Of a DNA stretch of 45,435 bases, positions 1 to 5,223 are shown in pieces. Both the position numbers and the translations under genes were made by a program. The stretch comes from a virus. Within the stretch, counting starts at the first letter, position 1; every line of letters begins with the position of its first letter. The stretch lies in the IMG/VR virus record IMGVR_UViG_3300042554_003318, positions 1 through 45,435 of that record, one strand, 5' to 3'. The notes beneath the pieces were generated by a model. That model saw nothing but the letters and a program-made list of their open reading frames with translations. It was not told where the DNA came from and did no database searches.

Positions 1-126
1 AATGGTGTAACTCTTGGGTACGAGTCTCCGAAGGAGAAGCAACACAATTATCTATTGACGATTCTGAACCAAAGGGTCCAGAGGGCCAACGTGAGCGTGG
101 AGCCGACAACGACTGCCGCCACGTAA
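1..126 (+). CDS. C-terminal end of an unidentified protein (partial)
   Basis: An open plus-strand frame enters from the left edge and ends at TAA 124-126, giving 41 residues that include PKEKQHNYLLTILNQRVQR and a Thr/Ala-rich end. It converges on the minus-strand SSB gene with 22 bases between the two stops, a normal tail-to-tail spacing. The composition (charged helix-like stretch, then TTTAAT) looks like a real C-terminus, but it is too short to assign. The missing terminase could lie beyond this edge, but nothing in these residues identifies it. The start is outside the window. Confidence 0.45.
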   Translation, partial: NGVTLGYESPKEKQHNYLLTILNQRVQRANVSVEPTTTAAT

Positions 127-148
127 CTAAAGAACGTTCCGAGATCCA

Positions 149-526
149 TCAGAACGGAACCTCGGAAAAGTCTTCTTCAGGCGCGGCCTGCTTGACTGCG
201 CCAGCGGCACCCTTGCCCTTGGCAAGAAGATCAAATGTGCGCGCCGTGATCTGAATGGAAGACTTGGACTCGCCGCTGCGGGTCTGAAAAGTCTTCACGG
301 ACGGAACGCCTTCAACGCACACAAGATCACCCTTGTCGAGCAGCTGTACAGCAAGTTCTGCCTGCTTCTCCCAAATGGATACGTCGTACCAATTGGTGGT
401 CTCTTCGCCGCCGCGCTTGTTCTTCACTGCAACGCTAAACGATGAAACGTTCTTTCCTGTCTTGGTGCTGCGAAGTTCTGGCTTGCTTCCAAGCCTGCCA
501 GTTACTTCAATCCTTTCCTTTGCCAT
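149..526 (-). CDS. ssb: Single-stranded DNA-binding protein (SSB)
   Basis: A 125-residue OB-fold SSB. It begins MAKERIEVTGRLGSKPELR, the usual first strand with the G-x-L-G-x-x-P-E pattern, followed by FSVAV and the TNWYDVSIWEKQAE block typical of bacterial and phage SSBs. The C-terminus ends EEDFSEVPF, an acidic tip with terminal P-F like the DDDIPF tail that recruits partner proteins in bacteria. At 125 residues it is shorter than host SSBs, with almost no linker. The start ATG at 526 has an AGGAGA Shine-Dalgarno (SD) sequence lying within the last codons of the upstream rusA-like gene, so the two are coupled. It is the last gene of the replication operon and covers ssDNA in replication and recombination. 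Family call is confident. Confidence 0.95.
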   Translation of the reverse strand: MAKERIEVTGRLGSKPELRSTKTGKNVSSFSVAVKNKRGGEETTNWYDVSIWEKQAELAVQLLDKGDLVCVEGVPSVKTFQTRSGESKSSIQITARTFDLLAKGKGAAGAVKQAAPEEDFSEVPF

Positions 527-527
527 T

Positions 528-923
528 TCACTTCTCCTGACTTAGGACCAGTCGGACATATTCTTCCGCTGCTCCAAATTCCATTTCCCAAACTCGTGGG
601 ATAAACCATCGGTCATTGACGACCAATCCAGCCGCTACCGCATCTAGCGTTAGCTTCAATAGATTATCAGCATCCATCGGTCTTTTCAAATGCGCCCAGA
701 TGTCGATGACAATCCTCTTCCCGTCTACCGGCAGGAAGTCCGGCCTTGTGACTAACGCTTTCTGTGTCGCATATGTCACGATCTCCTTCCATGCTTTTGC
801 TTCTCGTGTCATGTAGATGATTTTGCCCGCAACGCGATACGCGCGGTTCCATGATGGCGGTCTTCCTACAAGGACAATCTCAAGCCCTTCCGTCCAGCCT
901 TCCAAGCCTGATACGCTGGTCAT
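528..923 (-). CDS. rusA: RusA-like Holliday junction resolvase
   Basis: A 131-residue protein with the RusA signature: acidic residues D84 and D86 in RPMDADNLLKLTLDAV and D104 in VVNDRWF, matching the metal-binding aspartates of E. coli RusA, plus an N-terminal GRPPSWNRAYR strand. RusA resolves Holliday junctions and branched phage DNA. The frame stays open upstream to 1118, but that part reads as antisense noise from the DnaC-like gene. The ATG at 923 gives the usual RusA length and has a G-rich potential SD (GGTGGGCGGGG). This start overlaps the 3' end of the DnaC-like gene by 44 bases. It belongs with SSB, nuclease and annealing protein as a recombination-dependent replication set. Confidence 0.88.
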   Translation of the reverse strand: MTSVSGLEGWTEGLEIVLVGRPPSWNRAYRVAGKIIYMTREAKAWKEIVTYATQKALVTRPDFLPVDGKRIVIDIWAHLKRPMDADNLLKLTLDAVAAGLVVNDRWFIPRVWEMEFGAAEEYVRLVLSQEK

Positions 924-1536
924 CCCCGCCCACCTTGATGGCGCGACAGGTCTGCTGTAGTCGGGAGATGAGAGCCCCATATCCAAGGGCATCGAGTTCG
1001 TCAAGGCCGCGGTTCGTCGTGGCGATCGTCGCGAGACAGGCACTATATCGGCTCTCAACAAGGACGTAGAGTCGCTCTGCCGCCCAGTCGGTTGCCTTCT
1101 CCTTCCCAAGATCATCAAGGACCACGACGCTTGCGCGTGTCAAACAAAAGTCAAACAAGTTCATGACTTCTGGATCATTGTACTTCATTGACTGGCGAAT
1201 CCGATCTAAAAAGATCGGCACATTGATAAAGCGAACTCCACCAAGACCAGCGGCAACTTTCTCTCGGACTGACGCCACGGCAAGGTGGGTCTTTCCCGTA
1301 CCTGGCGGCCCAACAAAAAGAAGGCCCCGCTCCCCAATCGGTGCCTTTGCCCACTCCATTGAGGCCTCAAGGGCCGTCTTAGAGCCACCCTGCGCCTCGA
1401 AATTGGCGAAGGTGCTGTCTAAGTACCTTTTTGGGATTCCAACGCCTAGAAGCGCTTTTTCGAGGTCCTGCGGCGGCTTGCTCTCGCCCCACATGATGTC
1501 CTCCAGGTATACAACTTCGGTGCTACTTGTTGTCAT
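880..1536 (-). CDS. DnaC-like AAA+ helicase loader
   Basis: A 218-residue P-loop ATPase: Walker A GPPGTGKT at residues 76-83 and Walker B VVVLDDLG at 137-144, followed by ERLYVLVESRY and a TTNR sensor-1 stretch at about 173-176. This is the DnaC/IstB/phage loader arrangement. It probably loads the replicative helicase on phage DNA; the helicase itself may be the host's, since none is visible here. The start ATG at 1536 has GGGGGAG upstream and lies inside the end of a 28-codon gene (14-base overlap). The 3' end overlaps rusA by 44 bases. An IstB-like transposition role is unlikely because no transposase is present. Confidence 0.88.
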   Translation of the reverse strand: MTTSSTEVVYLEDIMWGESKPPQDLEKALLGVGIPKRYLDSTFANFEAQGGSKTALEASMEWAKAPIGERGLLFVGPPGTGKTHLAVASVREKVAAGLGGVRFINVPIFLDRIRQSMKYNDPEVMNLFDFCLTRASVVVLDDLGKEKATDWAAERLYVLVESRYSACLATIATTNRGLDELDALGYGALISRLQQTCRAIKVGGDDQRIRLGRLDGRA

Positions 1537-1609
1537 TATCTCGCTCCCCCGCAGCGGCGACCAAGAGGATCACCGCGACGAGCAACATAAACAGTGCTGG
1601 CTGCAACAT
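1523..1609 (-). CDS. Tiny predicted membrane protein (28 aa) between replication genes
   Basis: A 28-codon frame, MLQPALFMLLVAVILLVAAA then GERDNDNK, starting at ATG 1609 and ending at TAG 1523-1525. A strong GGAGGAG SD lies just upstream within the stop region of the replication-initiation gene, whose stop (1610-1612) directly precedes this ATG. The end overlaps the loader start by 14 bases. Residues 5-20 form one hydrophobic helix, followed by a polar/acidic tail. Function unknown. The SD and the tail-to-head packing argue that it is translated; it may also serve to couple translation into the loader gene. No family recognised. Confidence 0.6.
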   Translation of the reverse strand: MLQPALFMLLVAVILLVAAAGERDNDNK

Positions 1610-2296
1610 CTACTCCTCCAACTGTGCATCACGAACAGATGATGTTGTGTGCACCCTCTTCTTACTGCCTTTTCCGATCGCTGTCAAATATGCAATTGGG
1701 TCGCCCTTGAGGTCGCGCAGTGCCGCGTCGCAGATGGCAGACATTAGCGCGGGAATTCCACCTGGATATTCGCGCATCAGCTTTGCAATGCGAGCGTAGT
1801 CGGCTCTCTGTGGGACGATGCCATTCATCTGTCCCATGAATTCAACAAGTCTTCCCTGTCGGTTCGGCCCTGCCACAATGTATTCCATCCACTCTTTCAT
1901 GCTCCGAACCTTTACCTGCGCATCGTGTTCGTCGCGAAGGCCGAGACGGTTTAGTCGGTCGCGAGCGGCCGCTGCAAGCGCCTCCCTTGCCTCGCGCATT
2001 CCATCAGATGGAACCTGCCACTCGTCCCAATCGTGAACCACGAGTCCGTCGAGAAGCCCAACGCGTCGGAAGTGCGGAAGGAACTTTGTGTTTTGCGATC
2101 CGACCATTGCTTCAATGTGCTGATCGGACTCAAACACTCCGTCGGTTTCTGATGCCGCGCACAACAGAACAATCCATGCCCATCGCGCGTTGTTATCTGG
2201 CAGCCGCCAAAGTTTCTTGTGTCGCGGGAGATCGCTATAGCATCTCCAGTAGACGCGGGCGTCCCCCATCTCTTCAAGAGGAATAATCGGTGTCAT
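1610..2296 (-). CDS. Phage replication initiation-like protein (winged-helix N-terminus)
   Basis: A 228-residue protein whose N-terminal part (RVYWRCYSDLPRHKKLWRLP, then WAWIVLLCAASETDGVF) resembles the winged-helix DNA-binding start of phage replisome organiser proteins that precede a DnaC-type loader. The C-terminal third (residues about 150-215) has a helical region, ending KGSKKRVHTTSSV. The ATG at 2296 is preferred over an upstream start at 2326 because AAGGAGA lies 11 bases ahead. It is followed by a 28-codon membrane ORF and the helicase loader, a classic initiator-loader order. The exact family is uncertain; origin binding is inferred from context. Confidence 0.6.
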   Translation of the reverse strand: MTPIIPLEEMGDARVYWRCYSDLPRHKKLWRLPDNNARWAWIVLLCAASETDGVFESDQHIEAMVGSQNTKFLPHFRRVGLLDGLVVHDWDEWQVPSDGMREAREALAAAARDRLNRLGLRDEHDAQVKVRSMKEWMEYIVAGPNRQGRLVEFMGQMNGIVPQRADYARIAKLMREYPGGIPALMSAICDAALRDLKGDPIAYLTAIGKGSKKRVHTTSSVRDAQLEE

Positions 2297-2304
2297 GCCC
2301 ACCG

Positions 2305-2400
2305 CTAATCTCCTTCTGGATCGCAATCCATGCAGTAGTTGTTTTCTTCTCCGAACTCACCAATGAATTCCGCACCACAGTTCTTGCACGTGCAGATCAT
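2305..2400 (-). CDS. 31-aa zinc-knuckle-like protein
   Basis: A 31-codon frame beginning MICTCKNCGAEFIGEF with two cysteine clusters, C-x-C-x2-C near the start and C-x2-C near the end (YCMDCDPEGD), the spacing of a minimal zinc ribbon. ATG 2398-2400 shares its A with the TAA of the nuclease gene (TAATG), so translation is probably coupled; the SD is weak. The stop TAG lies 8 bases before the next start, and its final codons supply the AAGGAGA SD of that gene. Function unknown; a small nucleic-acid or protein adaptor is the usual guess for such knuckles. Confidence 0.62.
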   Translation of the reverse strand: MICTCKNCGAEFIGEFGEENNYCMDCDPEGD

Positions 2401-3272
2401 TATTTTTCCCAGTCAGGCCAAAGGTCTTTCTTCAGTGCTGGGACCAGATTGTACAGCTCTTTTCTCTTTTCGGGAATCTGCTGCGGGTGGCTCTCCCACT
2501 TATCGCACAGTTCCTTGAATTCGCAGTTTGCATGCGCAAACGCCGTTGGGTTCGGATAGATCGCGCCCTTCTCGATTGCGTCAAGGAACGCGCGAGCCCC
2601 GATGTACATCTTGTCAATATCTTCCTGCGTGCGGGTAGTAGTTCTTCGATCAACATTCACGCCCTTAGCCGAGTTGCTAATGATATTGAATGTCACCGAT
2701 GGGTCGTGGTCATAGTTTTGGCGAACAGCATTCACATAGGCGGTTGCCTGAATGTCTCCGCGCTCTCGATCCTTCTCCCACCTTCTCTGTGCGGTCTTGT
2801 GCTCGACCACGCGGAGATCTGTGGTGAGCATGTCGAGATTTGTCTTCAACTTCATCGGAAGCTTCCCAAGTTTCGAGTGGGAAATCTCCGACATCATTGA
2901 GTGCTCAACATACTTTGCAGTCCAGTCGTCGCCCTCAAGAACAGCAGCCCGAAGCATCTCTTCGCCATTAAAGCCCTCGCTCAGGATATCGCGCTCTTTT
3001 TCTGCGCCCCAGTCCACCTGCGCCGACTCTATTGACCAAACTTTTCGATAGTGATCGAACACCGGCGTAAGGTCGCCATTTCGCTTGCCGCCCGTAATGG
3101 GCTCGTACCATCGCTGAAGTCCGGCGTGGACCGAGGTGCCCAGGGCGAAGTACGCCGTCGTCCTGTTGGTCCACATACCGAGCCGATACTTGTACCACCA
3201 GCGGAGTGGGCACGAAAGGAATTCGCGCAACTCACTTACACTGATGTGCTGCGGGTTTCTCTCCTCAATCAT
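2400..3272 (-). CDS. PD-(D/E)XK exonuclease (RecB/Cas4-like)
   Basis: A 290-residue nuclease. The N-terminus has SVSELREFLSCPLRWWYKYR and GTSVHAGLQRW, the typical RecB-nuclease entry motifs. The catalytic core is NLDMLTTDLRVVEHKT, with the E-x-K at residues 157-159 and an upstream Asp at 147 or 152, followed by a Q-x3-Y motif at 175-179. C21 and two further cysteines near residues 260-270 (CEFKELC) could be the remains of a Cas4/AddB-type metal site, but a fourth cysteine is not obvious. With the annealing protein immediately upstream (4-base ATGA overlap) it forms an exonuclease plus annealing recombination pair. Confidence 0.88.
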   Translation of the reverse strand: MIEERNPQHISVSELREFLSCPLRWWYKYRLGMWTNRTTAYFALGTSVHAGLQRWYEPITGGKRNGDLTPVFDHYRKVWSIESAQVDWGAEKERDILSEGFNGEEMLRAAVLEGDDWTAKYVEHSMMSEISHSKLGKLPMKLKTNLDMLTTDLRVVEHKTAQRRWEKDRERGDIQATAYVNAVRQNYDHDPSVTFNIISNSAKGVNVDRRTTTRTQEDIDKMYIGARAFLDAIEKGAIYPNPTAFAHANCEFKELCDKWESHPQQIPEKRKELYNLVPALKKDLWPDWEK

Positions 3273-3868
3273 CCGACGAGCTCAGCTCGGCGAGCGCGGA
3301 ATCTCTTGATCAAGAACTCACGGGAAAGTTCGTCAATATCAACACCGTCGGCGTTCGACTCGTTGATCGACTTTCCAATCTCAGTAAGTTCATCAATCGT
3401 CTTCGCCTTGGCGAATGCATCGACAAACTTCTGGATGTGTGGCGGGAGTGCGACGTCTTCGTCAAAAACCTCAGCGGCGGCCTTTGCTGCTGACTTTCCG
3501 CCCTTTGACTTGATCTCGTCGTCAGACGCGATTCTCTTTGACGGAAGGCCAGCCATTACCAACGCGCGACCAACTGCCGATGTCTCGCAATTCTCAATCT
3601 CTGAGCCGCGGGTGTACGGCGTTGCGCCAGGAATCTGCATTGCGCTGTGGCCAATTCCCGCTGGGCGATCATCTATGAAGCCAAGTGCATCGTCAGGTCC
3701 GTTGTCGCCCTTAACGCCGCGATATGCTCGCGCCTCTACGACTACACGCTTTTCGTTGTGCTCAACAATTCTGGTTTCAATGCGTGCGTTGGGGTACGCC
3801 TCGTACCATGCGCGGATTCGCTCTGCGACATCCACGTAATCCTTAAGTGCGCTCTTATCGAATGCCAT
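3269..3868 (-). CDS. Single-strand annealing / ERF-like recombination protein
   Basis: A 199-residue protein with YTRGSEIENCETSAVGRAL at residues 85-103. The E-T-S-A-x-G-R-A-L signature is shared by ERF/Rad52-like phage single-strand annealing proteins. The N-terminal part (DYVDVAERIRAWYEAYP, then a strand EKRVVVEARAY) fits that fold. The C-terminal part is helical and Lys-rich (KGGKSAAKAAAEVF), probably a DNA or partner contact. It sits directly upstream of a PD-(D/E)XK exonuclease with overlapping ATGA, as in Red-type pairs. The exact subfamily is not certain; the role is supported by motif and neighbour. Confidence 0.75.
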   Translation of the reverse strand: MAFDKSALKDYVDVAERIRAWYEAYPNARIETRIVEHNEKRVVVEARAYRGVKGDNGPDDALGFIDDRPAGIGHSAMQIPGATPYTRGSEIENCETSAVGRALVMAGLPSKRIASDDEIKSKGGKSAAKAAAEVFDEDVALPPHIQKFVDAFAKAKTIDELTEIGKSINESNADGVDIDELSREFLIKRFRARRAELVG

Positions 3869-4136
3869 TTGCTTCCTCCTTATTCAAATACTCATCGAGG
3901 TCCTCGAAGAGTCTTCCTTCTTCAATCCCAAGAAATTCAGAGATCTTCTTGCGCATCGGGCCACTGATAGGCGCCTGACCATACTGCACCTGATTTAGGT
4001 AGCCGTACGATACACCAAGATGCTTGGCGATGTATCGCCTCTTGATCCCAGTTTCTTCTAGGAGTTTCCACACCCGAGCAGTTTTCTTCCTCTGAATAAT
4101 GCGCTGCTCCGCAAAATTCGGACCAGTTTGCTTCAT
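3855..4136 (-). CDS. HTH (XRE/Cro-like) DNA-binding protein
   Basis: A 93-residue protein with a helix-turn-helix at about residues 30-60: TGIKRRYIAKHLGVSYGYLNQVQYG, where YIAKHLGVS is helix 2 plus turn and YGYLNQVQYG the recognition helix, followed by PMRKKISEFLGI. The C-terminus is acidic (EGRLFEDLDEYLNKEEANG). It overlaps the annealing-protein gene by 14 bases and starts one base inside the stop of the preceding gene. It is a candidate ligand for the palindrome at 4606-4629 about 470 bases upstream of its own start, which would make the replication operon autoregulated. That link is inference. Confidence 0.8.
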   Translation of the reverse strand: MKQTGPNFAEQRIIQRKKTARVWKLLEETGIKRRYIAKHLGVSYGYLNQVQYGQAPISGPMRKKISEFLGIEEGRLFEDLDEYLNKEEANGIR

Positions 4137-4378
4137 TACCCTTCCTTGCTTTCTAGCACTGGATTTGCAACCCAGTCCTCCATCGCTATCGAGATGCCCC
4201 TACGATACGCCAAAATGTCATCGTATGCAACTAGCGTATCAAGGTCGTTGGATGCGGCGTTGGCCGCCTCAAACGCAATCATCTCCTTCGGCTTAATATG
4301 AGCGCTCTCGTCAAGAGATTGCTGGAGATACTCCCTGAACTTGCTCCGACCGAGCAGCATCAGTTCCATTTCCTGCAT
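4136..4378 (-). CDS. Hypothetical protein (80 aa)
   Basis: An 80-residue, acidic, mainly helical protein beginning MQEMELMLLGRSKFREYLQQ and containing DLDTLVAYDDILAYRRGISIAMEDWV. No cysteines, membrane segment or recognised motif. Its stop shares an A with the ATG of the HTH gene (TAATG), and its first 68 bases overlap the end of the zinc-ribbon ORF upstream, so it is embedded in the operon and probably real. It could be a partner of the HTH regulator, but there is no sequence support beyond position. Confidence 0.6.
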   Translation of the reverse strand: MQEMELMLLGRSKFREYLQQSLDESAHIKPKEMIAFEAANAASNDLDTLVAYDDILAYRRGISIAMEDWVANPVLESKEG

Positions 4379-4589
4379 TTTCTTCCCTTCCCCTGCCGTG
4401 CACAGTGCACCTATCTAGGACACACTTTGAGGTGTTTGAGCCGGGGGCCTCAATGGCCTCCGCTAAACCCATCACCCTGCCGCCAGGATTACAGTGCGCG
4501 TTCGCACAAAAATACACCTTCAGCCGTAGCTGAAAGAGCGTCCCGCCACATGCGTAGCAAGACAATCCGAGGGCACCCTTATTGGACAT
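4311..4589 (-). CDS. Small zinc-ribbon protein, first gene after the operator region
   Basis: A 92-residue frame with CYACGGTLFQLRLKVYFCANAHC in the first 35 residues: C-x2-C and C-x4-C pairs that could bind zinc. The remainder is low in recognisable structure. ATG 4589 has a near-perfect SD, AAGGAGG, six bases upstream, the best in this operon. Its final 68 bases overlap the next gene, which is long for a coupled pair; the C-terminal part after about residue 70 may simply run through it. It lies directly downstream of the promoter/palindrome. Function unknown. Confidence 0.6.
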   Translation of the reverse strand: MSNKGALGLSCYACGGTLFQLRLKVYFCANAHCNPGGRVMGLAEAIEAPGSNTSKCVLDRCTVHGRGREENAGNGTDAARSEQVQGVSPAIS

Positions 4590-4605
4590 ATGCCCCTCCT
4601 TTCAG

Positions 4606-4629
4606 GATATCATCTTACTTGATGATATC
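4606..4629. promoter_or_regulatory. Perfect 9-6-9 palindrome, candidate operator
   Basis: GATATCATC, spacer TTACTT, then GATGATATC: a perfect inverted repeat with 9-bp arms. It lies between the zinc-ribbon gene start (4589) and a TTGACC hexamer on the minus strand, and overlaps the proposed -10 TAAGAT. Position and symmetry fit a repressor site, with the HTH gene at 3855-4136 as the obvious candidate binder. The half-site GGATATCAT recurs at 29781-29789. Confidence 0.6.
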
Positions 4630-4641
4630 ACCCTTGGTCAA
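4612..4641 (-). promoter_or_regulatory. Candidate promoter of the replication operon
   Basis: On the minus strand TTGACC is followed after 18 bases by TAAGAT, overlapping the palindrome. A transcript starting about 7 bases later would carry the AAGGAGG SD of the gene at 4589. The 18-base spacing is acceptable and the -35 is good. Competing reading: a 40-codon frame (4615-4737) runs through this segment, so the region may be both coding and regulatory, or the operon may simply continue from the portal gene. Confidence 0.5.
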
Positions 4642-4737
4642 GCCTACGTTGGGTAGGCACCCAATGTGATATTTGCGATTGCCTCTTTTCACAATAGGAC
4701 CCAGGCCCCTGCCGATGATCCCCGCCGACTTCGCCAT
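4615..4737 (-). CDS. Possible 40-aa protein overlapping the operator
   Basis: A frame from ATG 4737 to TAA 4615-4617: begins MAKSAGIIGRGLGPIVKRG and ends CLPNVGLTKGDIIK. The amino acid make-up (Gly/Lys-rich with KYHIGC) looks more protein-like than chance, and it fills the gap between the HNH gene and the zinc-ribbon gene. Against it, there is no SD before the ATG, and its last 40 bases coincide with the -35 and palindrome. Real gene or regulatory DNA cannot be settled by eye. Confidence 0.3.
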   Translation of the reverse strand: MAKSAGIIGRGLGPIVKRGNRKYHIGCLPNVGLTKGDIIK

Positions 4738-4762
4738 GCACTGGCGATTGTCGCATCTTGGT

Positions 4763-5077
4763 CTAGGAAAGCTCTCCACTTCGATCATATTCAAATCCCT
4801 CTAAGTATTCATACAGTGCCTCTCGCCACTTGCGAGAGGATTCTGTTTTCATTTTATGATGCCACCCGCACAGCGTCACCAGATTCCACATCTCCGAGGG
4901 GCCACGCTTGCCAAAGCCAGAGTTAAAGACGTGGTCAAGCTCAAGGACGATCTGCCCGCCGGACCCGAACTGGCTGCCGCACTCATCGTGCATTCCGACT
5001 CGAGGACCAATGCAACCCCTGTCCCTCTGCAGGACATCTTTCCTCATCTTTGGCGTGACTGGATCTTTATGCCCCAT
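4763..5077 (-). CDS. HNH endonuclease
   Basis: A 104-residue HNH nuclease: VLQRDRGCIGP at the start of the fold, then ELDHVFNSGFGKRG and WNLVTLCGWHHKMKT. D-H, the downstream N of WNLV and the H-H pair give the beta-beta-alpha metal site. Free-standing HNH genes in phages are either packaging-associated or homing nucleases. Here it lies two genes after the portal (its ATG shares a base with the preceding stop, TAATG). That position recalls the HNH proteins that assist terminase, but terminase is not in view. About 25 bases separate its stop from the next possible ORF start. Confidence 0.88.
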   Translation of the reverse strand: MGHKDPVTPKMRKDVLQRDRGCIGPRVGMHDECGSQFGSGGQIVLELDHVFNSGFGKRGPSEMWNLVTLCGWHHKMKTESSRKWREALYEYLEGFEYDRSGELS

Positions 5078-5217
5078 TAGACCTTCTTAGATCGCTTGGC
5101 TTTCTTCTTTGGACGATCCTGCTCTTGCGCAACCGGTCGCGGCTTTACCCCGTCCGCTTTCATGACTCGACAGGGGATACAGAAGCATGGCTGCTGGTGG
5201 TAAAACTTATCTGCCAT
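5077..5217 (-). CDS. 46-aa cysteine/lysine-rich small protein
   Basis: A 46-codon frame between portal and HNH: it begins MADKFYHQQPCFCIPCRVMK, with a C-x-C-x2-C cluster, and ends in a basic tail PKKKAKRSKKV. The start is 7 bases after the portal stop and the TAA shares a base with the HNH ATG, so it fits the operon exactly. A short metal-binding head plus Lys/Arg tail suggests nucleic acid binding. No family recognised. SD is weak; coupling from the portal gene is likely. Confidence 0.62.
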   Translation of the reverse strand: MADKFYHQQPCFCIPCRVMKADGVKPRPVAQEQDRPKKKAKRSKKV

Positions 5218-5223
5218 AGAAGC

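Noticed and set aside
924-1118. N-terminal extension of the RusA gene
   Set aside because: Lies inside the helicase loader gene and is Arg/Ser-rich noise; ATG 923 gives the family length.
3051-3839. Plus-strand open frame of 262 codons
   Set aside because: Antisense to the nuclease and annealing genes, no SD, Ser/Arg/Ala-rich noise composition.
4640-4755. Alternative 42-codon frame beginning MRQSPVHGEV
   Set aside because: Composition is poor (Gln/Gly/His), no SD, and it competes with a more protein-like frame.
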